This document shows, one piece after another, positions 9,075 through 18,051 of a DNA stretch of 64,000 nt. The notes under the pieces were generated by a model that was not told the origin of the DNA, ran no database searches, and worked only from the letters and a program-made list of their open reading frames with translations. A program made the translations under genes and the position numbers. The stretch comes from Pseudomonas sp. KU43P. GTDB taxonomy: Bacteria; Pseudomonadota; Gammaproteobacteria; Pseudomonadales; Pseudomonadaceae. Numbering within the stretch: position 1 is the first letter of the stretch; each line of letters begins with the position of its first letter. Location: assembly GCF_033095865.1 (NCBI RefSeq), contig NZ_AP019365.1, positions 2,267,501 through 2,331,500 on the forward strand. Direction: 5' to 3'.

Positions 9075-10982
9075 ATGCAGCGTTCGATAGCCACCGTGTC
9101 CTTGAGCGGCACCCTGCCGGAAAAGCTCGAAGCCATCGCCGCCGCCGGTTTCGACGGCGTCGAGATCTTCGAGAACGACCTGCTGTATTACGCCGGCAGC
9201 CCGCGCGAAGTGCGGCAGATGTGTGCCGACCTCGGCATCGCCATCACCTTGTTTCAGCCGTTTCGCGACTTCGAAGGCTGCCGCCGTGACCGCCTGCAGA
9301 AGAACCTTGACCGCGCCGCGCGCAAGTTCGACCTGATGCAGGAGCTGGGCACCGACCTTGTGCTGGTGTGCAGCAACGTACAGGCCGACGCGCTGGGTGA
9401 AGAGCAACTGCTGGTGGAAGACCTGCGCCTGCTGGCCGAGCATGCGGGGACGCGTGGCCTGCGCATCGGCTACGAAGCCTTGGCCTGGGGCCGCCATGTG
9501 AATACTTACCAGCAGGTGTGGAACCTGGTGCGCCAGGCCGATCATCCCGCCCTGGGGGTAATCCTCGACAGTTTCCACACCCTGTCGCTCAAGGGCGACC
9601 CGGCCGCGATCCGCGAGATCCCGGGAGACAAGATCTTCTTCGTACAGATGGCCGACGCACCGATCCTGAACATGGACGTGCTGGAGTGGAGCCGCCACTT
9701 CCGCTGCTTCCCGGGCCAGGGAGAAATGGATCTGGCCGGTTTCCTCGCGCCGATTCTTGCCACCGGCTACCGCGGCCCGCTGTCGCTGGAAATCTTCAAC
9801 GATGGCTTCCGCGCCGCCCCGCCACGGCAGAACGCCGCTGACGGCCTGCGTTCTCTGCTTTACCTGGAAGAACAGACCGGCCTACGCCTGGCACAACAAG
9901 GCACCGCGATCGAACCCGGGGTGCTGTTCACCCCGCCGGCAGCCAGCGCCTATGACGGTGTGGAGTTCCTTGAGTTCGCCGTCGACGAGGCCGTGGGCGC
10001 ACGCCTGGGCACTTGGCTCAAGCGCCTGGGCTTTGCCGAGGCTGGCAAGCACCGCAGCAAGGATGTACGGCTGCTGCGCCAGAACGACATCAACATCGTG
10101 CTCAACGCCGAGCCGTACTCCTTTGGTCACAACTTCTTCGAGGCCCATGGCCCGTCGCTGTGCGCCACCGCCCTGCGGGTCAAGGACGAACAGGCTGCGC
10201 TGCAGCGCGCCACCGACTTCCGTGGCCAGCCGTTCCGCGGCCTGGTCGGCCCCAATGAGTGTGAAGTGCCTGCCGTGCGTGCCCCGGATGGCAGCCTGAT
10301 CTACCTGGTAGAGCAGGGCGCGCAAGGCCCGTCGCTGTACGACACCGACTTCCGCCTGGACCCGGCCGCCACCGCCCGCGGCGGCCTGCAGCGCATCGAC
10401 CACATGGCCCTGGCGCTGCCTGCCGAGTCGCTGGACAGCTGGGTGCTGTTCTACAAGAGCCTGTTCGATTTCGCCGCCGATGACGAGGTAGTGCTGCCCG
10501 ACCCCTACGGCCTGGTCAAGAGCCGCGCTCTGCGCAGCCAGTGCGGCAGCCTGCGCCTGCCGCTGAACATCTCGGAAAACCGCAACACCGCGATTGCCCA
10601 CGCGCTGTCGAGCTACCGAGGCTCGGGTGTGCATCATATTGCTTTTGATTGTGCCGATATCTTCCGTGAAGTGGCGCGGGCGAAGGAGGCGGGCGTGCCG
10701 TTGCTGGAAATCCCGTTGAACTACTACGACGACCTCGCCGCACGGTTCGACTTCGACGACGAATTCCTCAGCGAGCTGGCCTATTACAACGTGCTGTACG
10801 ACCGTGATGCCCAAGGGGGCGAGCTGTTCCACGTGTACACCGAGGCGTTCGAGGAGCGGTTCTTCTTCGAGATCATCCAGCGCAAGGGTGGGTATGCGGG
10901 GTATGGCGCGGCGAACGTGGCGGTGCGCTTGGCTGCGATGGCCAAACGCAGGAGCGGGGCGGTGCGCAAGCCGGTACTTTGA
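9075..10982 (+). CDS. quiC: 3-dehydroshikimate dehydratase fused to an HPPD-like domain (QuiC1)
   Basis: A 635-residue fusion that should convert 3-dehydroshikimate to protocatechuate in quinate/shikimate catabolism. Residues about 1-275 form a xylose-isomerase-like TIM barrel with the metal ligands known from P. putida QuiC1 all present: Glu134, Asp165, Gln191 and Glu239. Residues about 290-620 are a vicinal-oxygen-chelate domain like 4-hydroxyphenylpyruvate dioxygenase. It retains a candidate 2-His-1-carboxylate triad, His443, His521 and Glu599, in the expected R-I-D-H, V-H-H-I-A-F and F-F-E-I-I-Q-R contexts. Start ATG 9075 follows AAGGAA. No protocatechuate ring-cleavage genes lie in the window. 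Confidence 0.92.
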   Translation: MQRSIATVSLSGTLPEKLEAIAAAGFDGVEIFENDLLYYAGSPREVRQMCADLGIAITLFQPFRDFEGCRRDRLQKNLDRAARKFDLMQELGTDLVLVCSNVQADALGEEQLLVEDLRLLAEHAGTRGLRIGYEALAWGRHVNTYQQVWNLVRQADHPALGVILDSFHTLSLKGDPAAIREIPGDKIFFVQMADAPILNMDVLEWSRHFRCFPGQGEMDLAGFLAPILATGYRGPLSLEIFNDGFRAAPPRQNAADGLRSLLYLEEQTGLRLAQQGTAIEPGVLFTPPAASAYDGVEFLEFAVDEAVGARLGTWLKRLGFAEAGKHRSKDVRLLRQNDINIVLNAEPYSFGHNFFEAHGPSLCATALRVKDEQAALQRATDFRGQPFRGLVGPNECEVPAVRAPDGSLIYLVEQGAQGPSLYDTDFRLDPAATARGGLQRIDHMALALPAESLDSWVLFYKSLFDFAADDEVVLPDPYGLVKSRALRSQCGSLRLPLNISENRNTAIAHALSSYRGSGVHHIAFDCADIFREVARAKEAGVPLLEIPLNYYDDLAARFDFDDEFLSELAYYNVLYDRDAQGGELFHVYTEAFEERFFFEIIQRKGGYAGYGAANVAVRLAAMAKRRSGAVRKPVL

Positions 10983-10988
10983 CCGGCT

Positions 10989-11031
10989 GAACCAGCCTCA
11001 GCGCCGGCAAGCCGGGCGATGAGGCTGGTTC
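10989..11031. terminator. Hairpin between convergent quiC and the Mop gene
   Basis: A perfect 12-base inverted repeat gaaccagcctca / tgaggctggttc around a REP-like GC-rich loop (gccggcaagccgg). No U-run follows on either strand, so it could act as an mRNA 3' stabiliser as well as a terminator. Confidence 0.6.
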
Positions 11032-11043
11032 ATGCAGCGTGGC

Positions 11044-11472
11044 TCAAGCAGGCACGCCAAGAATGATGTGCGAAGCCTTGATCACCGCAGTGGCGCTCAC
11101 GCCCTGCGCCAGGCCGAGCTCGGCAACCGCTTCGCGGGTAACGATCGAGTACACCTTGGTGCCGCCCGCCAACTCCACCACCACCTCGGCATTGACCGCA
11201 CCATCGGAGACGCTCAGTACCTTGCCGGCCAGGCAGTTGCGAGCCGACAGGCGAATGTCGCTGGACTCGGTCATCAGCATCACCCAAGGTGCCTTGATCA
11301 GGGCGACGGCCTCATTGCCCACCGCAATCCCGAGGTTGCGGATACTTTCCATCGTGACCACCGCAACCAGTTGCTCGCCACCAGGCAGGGTCAACACGAC
11401 TTCGGCATTTACAGCACCTTCCTGAACCTGGCTGACCTGGCCCTTGAATACGTTGCGTGCGCTGGCTTTCAT
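11044..11472 (-). CDS. Molybdate-binding Mop/TOBE di-domain protein (molbindin)
   Basis: A 142-residue cytosolic protein made of two tandem TOBE/Mop domains, about residues 4-67 and 74-138. Each begins S-A-R-N-x-x-x-G-x-V and contains D/E-G-A-V-N-A-E-V-V and an A-x-x-L/I-K-A-x-x-V/I-I/M motif. Proteins of this build bind and store molybdate or tungstate oxyanions. No modABC transporter lies next to it, so it is a stand-alone copy. A ModE-like palindrome 58 bases upstream suggests control by molybdate. Confidence 0.9.
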   Translation of the reverse strand: MKASARNVFKGQVSQVQEGAVNAEVVLTLPGGEQLVAVVTMESIRNLGIAVGNEAVALIKAPWVMLMTESSDIRLSARNCLAGKVLSVSDGAVNAEVVVELAGGTKVYSIVTREAVAELGLAQGVSATAVIKASHIILGVPA

Positions 11473-11529
11473 GGAATCGTCCTTATTTCTTGACTTTGGA
11501 GTTAGGATTTCGGCGCATCATCCTAGCTA

Positions 11530-11555
11530 GCGCTATGTACTATCAACCATAGCGC
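11530..11555. promoter_or_regulatory. Candidate ModE operator upstream of the Mop gene
   Basis: Perfect 8-base inverted repeat GCGCTATG-N10-CATAGCGC. It resembles the ModE operator pattern (CGCTAT ... ATAGCG) and lies upstream of the molybdate-binding protein gene. It is also within the upstream region of the divergent TetR gene, so a TetR operator is the main alternative. Confidence 0.5.
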
Positions 11556-11704
11556 ATTGGGGTATAACGCTTGCGAATGTACCCATGCAGAAAGGTCCAC
11601 CCAGCCACTTCAATTCCTGACCACTCGACCAACAGCGCGCTTCCCTGCATCGCCCCGCTCACGGATAATCCCTCCCTATTCCAATAAGCAGCGCGTGAGT
11701 AGGT

Positions 11705-12376
11705 ATGAGTAATCCCGTAGTCAGCCTCGGCCAGCCTGAAGTCGAAGGGGTGCGCAAATCGCGCAAGAACAACCCCGAGAAAACCCGCGAGGACATCCTC
11801 CAGGCCGCCATCAACGAGTTCGTCCAGCAAGGCCTGGCCGGCGCGCGGGTGGACGCCATCGCCGAACGCACGGCCACCTCCAAGCGCATGATCTACTACT
11901 ACTTCGGCAGCAAGGAGCAGCTGTACGTCGATTGCCTGGTCAAGCTCTATGGTGATATCCGCAAGACCGAGCACAGCCTGGACCTGGAGTCGCTGCCAGC
12001 TGTGCAGGCGATCCAGCGCCTCACCGAGTTCACCTTCGACCACCACGACCACAACGTCGACTTCGTGCGCATGGTCTGCACCGAAAACATCCACTACGGC
12101 GAGTACGTGAAGAAATCGCCGGTGATCCGCGAGATGAGCAGCCTGGTGCTGCAGGCCCTGGACAAGACCCTGCGACGCGGCGTGGCTGAAGGCGTGTTTC
12201 GCGCGGGCGTCGAGGTCATCGACCTGCACATGCTGATGAGCTCGTTCTGCTTCTACCGTGTGTCCAACCGGCACACTTTCGGCCATATCTTCGACATCGA
12301 CATGTCCGACGAGCAGATCAAGCAGCGCCACAAGGCGATGATCTGCGACGTGGTGATGCGCTACCTGCGCGCCTGA
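11705..12376 (+). CDS. TetR-family regulator
   Basis: A 223-residue TetR-type repressor. The N-terminal helix-turn-helix spans about residues 25-72, with T-R-E-D-I-L-Q-A-A-I-N-E-F and T-S-K-R-M-I-Y-Y-Y-F-G-S-K. The basic tail K-S-R-K-N-N-P-E-K before it is common in the family. The C-terminal ligand domain is His- and Phe-rich and unassigned. Genome position next to quiC makes a role in aromatic-acid catabolism possible, but the divergent gene is the Mop protein. Convergent with the AraC gene, 7 bases apart. Confidence 0.85.
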   Translation: MSNPVVSLGQPEVEGVRKSRKNNPEKTREDILQAAINEFVQQGLAGARVDAIAERTATSKRMIYYYFGSKEQLYVDCLVKLYGDIRKTEHSLDLESLPAVQAIQRLTEFTFDHHDHNVDFVRMVCTENIHYGEYVKKSPVIREMSSLVLQALDKTLRRGVAEGVFRAGVEVIDLHMLMSSFCFYRVSNRHTFGHIFDIDMSDEQIKQRHKAMICDVVMRYLRA

Positions 12377-12383
12377 GCCGCGC

Positions 12384-13391
12384 TCACTCGCCCAGCCGTT
12401 GCTCGCGCGACGGCGGGTAACCGAAGTACGCCGCGTAGCACTTGCTGAAGTGCGACACCGAGACGAAACCGCAGGCCACCGCCACTTCCATCACCGACAG
12501 GTCGGAGTACTGCAGCAGGCGGCGGCTCTTGGTGATGCGCAATTCCATGTAGTAGCGCCGCGGCGAGGTGCCCAGCTGGGCCTGGAACAGGCGGTCTATC
12601 TGGCGCCGCGAGCGGCCGCTGTAGGCGGCGAGCTGGTCGAGGCTGAGGGTTTCTTCGAGGTTGTTCTCCATCAGCTCTACGATGGTGCGCAGGTGCAGGC
12701 TCATGGACTTCTTCGCCCCCGGCCCGACCTGGCGATAGCGCGCGCCAGAGAACGACAGGATTTCCTCGACGCCTTCGGCCAGGCCGTCGCCATACAGCCG
12801 GCGCACCAGCCCGAGCATCAGCTCCATGGCGCCATTTGGGCTGGCGGCGGTGAGGCGGTCGCGGTCGAGGGTGAAGCTTGCCGGCGTGATACGCGTCTGC
12901 GGGCTGCGCTCGGAAAGGCTGGCGCGTTGTTCGGGGTGGATGCTGCAGCCGTAGTCATCGAGCACCCCGGCGCGACCAAGGAACCAGGCGCCATTCCACA
13001 GCCCGCCCAGGGCTTTGCCGTGGGCCGCGCAGTCGTCCAGCAGACGATCCAGCTCCGGGTACTTGAGTGGGGTGCGCAGGCCGCCGCAAATGATCAGCAG
13101 GTCGAGCTCCTTCAGTGGCTCCGCTGCCAGTTCGCTGGCCACCAGCTCCAGGCCCAGGTCACTCAGCACCCGGTCGCCGTCCGGTGACAGCGGTGTGAAG
13201 CTGAAGCTGTCGGCGCGCAGCAGGTTGGCAGTGACCAGCACGTCCATCGCCACCGTGAAACTGGCCATGGAGAAGTGTTCGAGCAGGACGAAGTCGACCC
13301 GATAGGGTGCCTGGGGGCTGCCGGCGGTGGACTTGAGGCGCAGCATGTTGCTGGTGCTGGTCTTTTTGCTGAACTGGCGTGGGGTGGGCAC
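12384..13391 (-). CDS. GlxA-type AraC regulator (DJ-1/PfpI domain plus HTH)
   Basis: A 335-residue transcription factor. The N-terminal half is a DJ-1/PfpI-like amidotransferase fold (V-D-F-V-L-L-E-H-F-S, L-L-I-I-C-G-G). The C-terminal half has two AraC helix-turn-helix motifs (SLDQLAAYSGRSRRQIDRLF; V-A-V-A-C-G-F-V-S-V-S-H-F-S-K). This is the architecture of GbdR, CdhR and ArgR, which sense amino acids and quaternary amines. I chose GTG 13391, six bases after GCGGAG. The only earlier start is a TTG with no clear site, and ATG 13346 is the alternative. The target is unknown. Confidence 0.82.
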   Translation of the reverse strand: MPTPRQFSKKTSTSNMLRLKSTAGSPQAPYRVDFVLLEHFSMASFTVAMDVLVTANLLRADSFSFTPLSPDGDRVLSDLGLELVASELAAEPLKELDLLIICGGLRTPLKYPELDRLLDDCAAHGKALGGLWNGAWFLGRAGVLDDYGCSIHPEQRASLSERSPQTRITPASFTLDRDRLTAASPNGAMELMLGLVRRLYGDGLAEGVEEILSFSGARYRQVGPGAKKSMSLHLRTIVELMENNLEETLSLDQLAAYSGRSRRQIDRLFQAQLGTSPRRYYMELRITKSRRLLQYSDLSVMEVAVACGFVSVSHFSKCYAAYFGYPPSREQRLGE

Positions 13392-13586
13392 TCTGGACTC
13401 CGCTTCCTGGCTGGCCGGCTGAGTGTGGCGGGTGGCCGGGGGAAAGACAATCGCCAGGGTGGTGGTGTCGTATTCGAGGTCGTATTGAGGCAAGCGGCTT
13501 ATCTGTCGTTCATGAGACCAAGCGCCGCACGGGGGCGTTCGGCCTCAAGAACACCCAATACCTTGTGACAGGCGCTTTCCTGCGTC

Positions 13587-13609
13587 GGCTGCCAACGAAG
13601 TTGGTAGCC
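13587..13609. terminator. Hairpin downstream of the AbrB-family gene
   Basis: Inverted repeat ggctgccaac / gttggtagcc (9 of 10 paired plus one G-T) with a 3-base loop, between two minus-strand genes. It could end the AbrB-family transcript; no clear U-run is present on the minus strand. Confidence 0.4.
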
Positions 13610-13657
13610 TGATTATTCAATTCTCGCCCTGAAGCACCGGCATCGGATTCGTGCACC

Positions 13658-14722
13658 TCACACCCGACTCAACCGAATAATCTGCCGAGCACAAAACGCC
13701 CCCGTCAGAATCACCCCGAACAACCGCAACGTCTGCATCGCCAGCACCAGCCCCACATCGGCATGGGTCTCCACCGCGATGATCGCCATGGCATCCAGCC
13801 CACCCGGGCTCGTGGCCAGGTACATCGACAGAAAGTCCACCCCCATCGCCCACGCCAACCCCCAGGCACAAACCGCACACAGCACGATCAGCGCCAGCGC
13901 CCCAGCGATCATGGTCGGCAAACGCTTCCACACATAGCGCACCGTCTGCCGGTCGAACCGCAGCCCGATATAGCAACCGATCGCCCCGTAGGCAAAGGCC
14001 AGCAGCGCCTCGGGAATGTTGATCGTCAGCAGCCCGCTCAACTGCAGGGCGCCTCCGAGCAATAGCGGCATCAGCAAGGCACCGGCCGGCATGCGATTGC
14101 CCGCCACCAGGCCAACCAGCACGATGGCCAGGCTGAGCAGGGTATCGAGCCACGGCATGGCGTCAGGTGCCAGCACAGCGCTGGGGGCAACCACCGGTCC
14201 CGGTGTGGCCCCAAGCAGGTGACTGACCAGCGACCCGACCATCACCACGCACACCACTCGTACATACTGCATGGTCGCCACCACCCGCCCGTCAGCGCCG
14301 TTTTCCTCGGCCATCGACACCATCGCCGAAGCCGCCCCCGGCGCCGTTCCCCAGGCAGCGGTGCTACCGGGAATGCCACCGAAGCGCACGGTGCCGAGCC
14401 CGACCAGGGCACTCAGCACCACGGTGATGAAAGTGGCCACCAGCATCAGGTGCCAGGACTGGGCCATCGATACCAGTACCGCCCAGCTCACCGAGTGGGC
14501 CACCAGCAGCCCGACGCAGCCCTGGCCGAAGCGAAATACCTGGCGATGCACGCTCAGCCGGGCGCCGCACACACCGAACACGATGGCCACCAACATGGGG
14601 CCGAGAAACAGACCGGCCGGTACGGCCAGGGCATGCAGCACCTGGCCGACGGCGCCGGCGCAGATCAATAGGGCAGGCCATTGGAAGGAAGGGCTGGAAC
14701 AGCGGGAGAGGGCGGTGGGCAA
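13658..14722 (-). CDS. AbrB-family inner-membrane protein
   Basis: A 354-residue membrane protein with about ten hydrophobic segments in two similar halves. Each half contains a P-x-G-x-L-L/F-x-P-M/L-L type motif (PAGLFLGPMLVA; PAGALLMPLLLG), the mark of the duplicated AbrB/ammonia-monooxygenase-like membrane family. The substrate is not established. I place the start at TTG 14722, eight bases after a strong AAGGAG. The ATG at 14800 lacks such a site and adds a hydrophilic 26-residue leader. It is divergent from the LysR gene at 14847. Confidence 0.8.
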   Translation of the reverse strand: MPTALSRCSSPSFQWPALLICAGAVGQVLHALAVPAGLFLGPMLVAIVFGVCGARLSVHRQVFRFGQGCVGLLVAHSVSWAVLVSMAQSWHLMLVATFITVVLSALVGLGTVRFGGIPGSTAAWGTAPGAASAMVSMAEENGADGRVVATMQYVRVVCVVMVGSLVSHLLGATPGPVVAPSAVLAPDAMPWLDTLLSLAIVLVGLVAGNRMPAGALLMPLLLGGALQLSGLLTINIPEALLAFAYGAIGCYIGLRFDRQTVRYVWKRLPTMIAGALALIVLCAVCAWGLAWAMGVDFLSMYLATSPGGLDAMAIIAVETHADVGLVLAMQTLRLFGVILTGAFCARQIIRLSRV

Positions 14723-14818
14723 TGTCGATACTCCTTGCGCAGCGATAACGCGGGGCTGGCAGCGCCAGCGGAGAAAATTATCGACGGGGCAATCGATCAA
14801 GTCTATTTTCTACTTTTG

Positions 14819-14841
14819 ATGAATCCATAACTGAAATTCAT
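14819..14841. promoter_or_regulatory. Candidate LysR operator, ATGAAT-N11-ATTCAT
   Basis: Perfect 6-base inverted repeat with an 11-base spacer, ending five bases before the LysR start codon. It obeys the T-N11-A rule and suggests autoregulation plus control of the divergent AbrB-family gene. Confidence 0.6.
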
Positions 14842-14846
14842 GAATC

Positions 14847-15749
14847 ATGGACCTGCGTGACCTCACCTATTTCGAAACCATCGCCGAACTCGGCCACCTG
14901 GGCCGGGCAGCCGAGCGTCTCAACCGCAGCCAGCCGGCGCTGACCAAGAGCATTCAACGGCTGGAAGAGTCGCTGGGCACCCGCTTGTTCCAGCGTGACG
15001 GCCGGCGCATCAAGCTCACCGATGTCGGCAAGCTGTTGCTGGCGCGGGGCAGGCAGTTGCAGCTCAACATCGCCGAAACCGAGCGCGAAGTGCGCGACTT
15101 CGCCAGCGGCCTGGTCGGTAACATTCGCCTGGGCTGTGCGGCGAGCATGGCCGATCACCTGTTGCCACACCTCACTGCGGCCTTGCTGGAACGGGCACCG
15201 GAGGTGACCCTGAAGCTGTCCATCGCCCAGGACGATGTGCTCAAGGAGTCGCTGCGGGCCGGGCGGCTGGATGTGATCATTTCGCCGCAGATCGCCGATG
15301 ACCCGCAGTTCACCACCCATCCCATCCTCGAAGACGAAGCGGTGGTGGTGGCCAGCGCCGAACACCCGGTATTCGCCGGGCCCATTGCCCTCAAGGACCT
15401 GTGCCAGTATCGCTGGGTGCTGGCGGGGCCGACCGTGACCGCTCGGCGCTGGATCGACAATGTGTTCATCGAGCACCAGTTGCCCGCACCCCGGGTGCAG
15501 ATCGAGACCAACGCGATCTCCCTGCTGCCGCGCCTGATCGCCCGCACCCAGCTCTTGAGTTTCGCCGCACGGGAAACCCTGGAGCACGGCCTGGGCGCGT
15601 CGTGGTTGCGCGAAGTGCCGTTGCCGCAGACCACCATGCGCAGGACCGTGGCGGTGGCCGTGCGCACCGACGGCTACCTGTCGCCTGCGGCGGGTGCGCT
15701 GGTCGCCTTGTTGAAGGAGAAAGGGCGCAGTTTCTTCGAGCGCGATTGA
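14847..15749 (+). CDS. LysR-family regulator divergent from the AbrB-family gene
   Basis: A 300-residue LysR-type regulator beginning M-D-L-R-D-L-T-Y-F, with its helix-turn-helix at about residues 5-62 (HLGRAAERLNRSQPALTKSIQ) and a standard effector domain. The close divergent arrangement and the ATGAAT-N11-ATTCAT site make the AbrB-family membrane protein its probable target. It converges on dsdA with a 37-base gap. Confidence 0.87.
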   Translation: MDLRDLTYFETIAELGHLGRAAERLNRSQPALTKSIQRLEESLGTRLFQRDGRRIKLTDVGKLLLARGRQLQLNIAETEREVRDFASGLVGNIRLGCAASMADHLLPHLTAALLERAPEVTLKLSIAQDDVLKESLRAGRLDVIISPQIADDPQFTTHPILEDEAVVVASAEHPVFAGPIALKDLCQYRWVLAGPTVTARRWIDNVFIEHQLPAPRVQIETNAISLLPRLIARTQLLSFAARETLEHGLGASWLREVPLPQTTMRRTVAVAVRTDGYLSPAAGALVALLKEKGRSFFERD

Positions 15750-15786
15750 ATGGTGGGTTGCCGCAAGGCGCCAGGCAGGCGCGCTG

Positions 15787-17121
15787 TCAGCTTCGGCCTT
15801 TGGCCAGATAGGCCGCATATTCCTCGGCAGGCACCATGCTGCCGCCAGTGCCCCACACCAGATGCGTGGCATTGGCCAGGCGTTCTGGCGACAGCGCCAT
15901 GCGTTCGAGGTAAGGCGCTGCCTGCAGCACCCTCAGCATGCCCGGCACACCGGCCAGCGCCGAGGGTTCCAGGCGCGCTTGCTCCAAATCGTGGGCCAGC
16001 ACCAGCAGGCGGTAGAGTTCCTCGTCGGTCACCGTGTAGTAGCCGTCGAGCAAGCGCTGCATGGCCTTGCCGACGAAGCCGGAAGGGCGGCCCACCGCCA
16101 GGCCATCGGCAGCAGTGACGTTGTCGATGCCGAAGTCCTGGACACACACCGTATCGTGCAAGCCGGAGTACACCCCCAGCAGCATGCACGGTGAATGGGT
16201 AGGCTCGGCAAAGAGGCAGTGCACGTGGTCGCCGAATACCAGCTTCAGGCCGAACGCTACGCCGCCAGGGCCGCCGCCAACGCCGCAGGGCAGGTAGACG
16301 AACAGCGGGTGCTCGGCGTCGACCACAACCCCCTGCACCTGAAATTGCCGGGCCAGCCGCTCGGCCGCCACCGCGTAGCCGAGGAACAGGTGTGGCGAGT
16401 TCTCGTCATCGACGAAGTAGCACAAAGGGTCGCCGGCAGCTTGCTGGCGCCCTTGCTCCACGGCCACGCTGTAATCGGACGAGTGCTCGATCACCGTCAC
16501 GCCGCTGGCGCGCAGCTTGTCCTTCTTCCATTGGCGGGCGTCCGCCGACATGTGCACGGTGGCCTGGAAGCCCAGCGTGGCACTGATGATACCGATCGAC
16601 AGGCCGAGGTTGCCGGTGGAGCCGACGGCCACCTTGTACTGGCTGAAGAACTGCCGCGCCGGCTCCTCGGCCAGCACGCGGTAGTCGCTGTCCAGGGTGA
16701 TCAGGCCCGCTTCCAGGGCAAGGTCTTCGGCATGCTTGAGCACTTCGTGGATACCGCCACGGGCCTTGATCGAGCCGGAGATCGGCAGTTCGCTGTCGGC
16801 CTTGAGCCACAGCGCACCGCTTGGCGCGAGGCCGGTCTCTTGCAGCAAGGTTCGTTGCAGTTTGGCCAGCGGGCGCAGGGGCGACTCGATGATTCCGGCA
16901 CTGGCGGCGGTGTCGGGGAACACCGTGGCCAGGTACGGTGCGAAGCGCTGCAGGCGGGCGCTGGCGGCGTGCACGTCCGCTGCGCTGAGGCCGACGTCGC
17001 CCAGCGCTTGGGCCGCAGGCGCGATGGCAGGGTTGAACCATTGGGTTTCGCGCAGGGCGACCAGGTCCTCTATCAAGGGGTGGGAAGCGCACCATGCCGC
17101 AAGGGTTTTTCCGTGAATCAT
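15787..17121 (-). CDS. dsdA: D-serine dehydratase
   Basis: A 444-residue PLP enzyme that deaminates D-serine to pyruvate and ammonia. Lys119 in the S-G-S-I-K-A-R-G-G motif should bind PLP, and the glycine-rich phosphate loop is G-V-G-G-G-P-G-G-V. Length matches E. coli DsdA (442). ATG 17121 follows AGGAAA by eight bases. The open frame continues upstream for 215 codons but only as an antisense shadow of catR, so the longer form is rejected. It sits 41 bases downstream of catR on the same strand, with no dsdC-like partner adjacent. Confidence 0.92.
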   Translation of the reverse strand: MIHGKTLAAWCASHPLIEDLVALRETQWFNPAIAPAAQALGDVGLSAADVHAASARLQRFAPYLATVFPDTAASAGIIESPLRPLAKLQRTLLQETGLAPSGALWLKADSELPISGSIKARGGIHEVLKHAEDLALEAGLITLDSDYRVLAEEPARQFFSQYKVAVGSTGNLGLSIGIISATLGFQATVHMSADARQWKKDKLRASGVTVIEHSSDYSVAVEQGRQQAAGDPLCYFVDDENSPHLFLGYAVAAERLARQFQVQGVVVDAEHPLFVYLPCGVGGGPGGVAFGLKLVFGDHVHCLFAEPTHSPCMLLGVYSGLHDTVCVQDFGIDNVTAADGLAVGRPSGFVGKAMQRLLDGYYTVTDEELYRLLVLAHDLEQARLEPSALAGVPGMLRVLQAAPYLERMALSPERLANATHLVWGTGGSMVPAEEYAAYLAKGRS

Positions 17122-17162
17122 TGCAGGCGTTTCCTGTGGTTGGTTCGGGTTGTTCGCCGGGA

Positions 17163-18035
17163 TCAAACTGCCTGCCGGGCAATCAGCGCCAGGCAGCGCT
17201 GCACCATCGGGCTCATGTCGCCCTTGCGCCGGCTGAGAATGATCGGGCTGACGGCGCTGCCGTCGAGCAGCTTGGCGTACTCGATATCGGTGCGGTGCTG
17301 CTGCTGCACCGTCTCCGGCACCAGGGTCACACCCAGGCCGACTGCGACCAGGCCGATGGCGGTCTGCAGTTCGTTGGCCCACTGGCTGACCTTGATGCTC
17401 ATGCCGTGGTGGGCGAACAAAGCGAGGATGTGGTCGGCGTAGCTGGGCCTGGGGTTGGCAGGGTAGAGGATGAAGGCCTCCCGCGCCAGCTGGGCCAGCG
17501 ACAGAGGCCCGCAGGCCAGGGCATGGCCCTTGGGCAGCACGGCCACCAGCGGGTCTTCGCGCAGTACTTGCTGCTGGATGGCTGGATCGTCGATGCGAAT
17601 GCGGCCGAAGGCGATGTCGATGCGTCCGCTCTTCAGGGCTTCGACCTGTTGCAGGGTGGTCATCTCGTTCAGGCCCAGTTCCAGTTCGCTGTCCTGGCGC
17701 AGCTCGCGGATCAGCTCCGGCAGCACGGTGTACAGGGTCGAGGGGGCGAAGCCGATGCCTAGCCATTGACGCTGACCCTGGCCAATCCTGCGGGTGTTGT
17801 CGCTGATGTTGTCCAGCTGCTGGAGCAGGGTGCAGGTCTGTTCATAGAAAAAGCGCCCGGCCTCGGTCAGGCGCAGCGGCCGTTCGCGCACCACCAGCAG
17901 GGTGCCGAGCTGTTCCTCGAGCTGGCCGATCTGCCGGCTCAGCGGCGGCTGGGCGATGTGCAGCAGCTCGGCGGCGCGGGTGAAGTTCAAGGTTTCAGCC
18001 AGAACCTTGAAGTAGCGAAGGTGGCGCAGCTCCAT
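17163..18035 (-). CDS. catR: LysR-type activator of the catechol branch, CatR
   Basis: A 290-residue LysR regulator that responds to cis,cis-muconate and activates catBCA while repressing itself. It closely matches remembered P. putida CatR throughout, starting M-E-L-R-H-L-R-Y-F and ending in an R-R-K-G-D-M-S-P block. The ATG at 18035 follows GGAGG; the longer frame has no homologous counterpart. Divergent from catB, with the AGAC-N7-GTAT operator overlapping its own ribosome-binding site. Confidence 0.95.
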   Translation of the reverse strand: MELRHLRYFKVLAETLNFTRAAELLHIAQPPLSRQIGQLEEQLGTLLVVRERPLRLTEAGRFFYEQTCTLLQQLDNISDNTRRIGQGQRQWLGIGFAPSTLYTVLPELIRELRQDSELELGLNEMTTLQQVEALKSGRIDIAFGRIRIDDPAIQQQVLREDPLVAVLPKGHALACGPLSLAQLAREAFILYPANPRPSYADHILALFAHHGMSIKVSQWANELQTAIGLVAVGLGVTLVPETVQQQHRTDIEYAKLLDGSAVSPIILSRRKGDMSPMVQRCLALIARQAV

Positions 18036-18036
18036 C

Positions 18037-18051
18037 AGACCTCCAAGGTAT
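18037..18051. promoter_or_regulatory. CatR recognition site (AGAC-N7-GTAT) in the catR-catB region
   Basis: One mismatch to the ATAC-N7-GTAT pattern of CatR/ClcR-type boxes. It lies next to the catR start codon and covers the catR ribosome-binding site, and is about 120 bases upstream of catB. A possible catB minus-10 (aataat, 18105-18110) would place the site around -80 to -65, as expected for the high-affinity CatR site. The promoter position is inferred. Confidence 0.65.

Noticed and set aside
15787..17766. A 659-codon open frame that would extend D-serine dehydratase by 215 residues
   Set aside because: The extension is antisense to catR, has low-complexity Pro/Arg-rich composition, and a good ribosome-binding site supports the internal ATG at 17121, which gives the normal family length.
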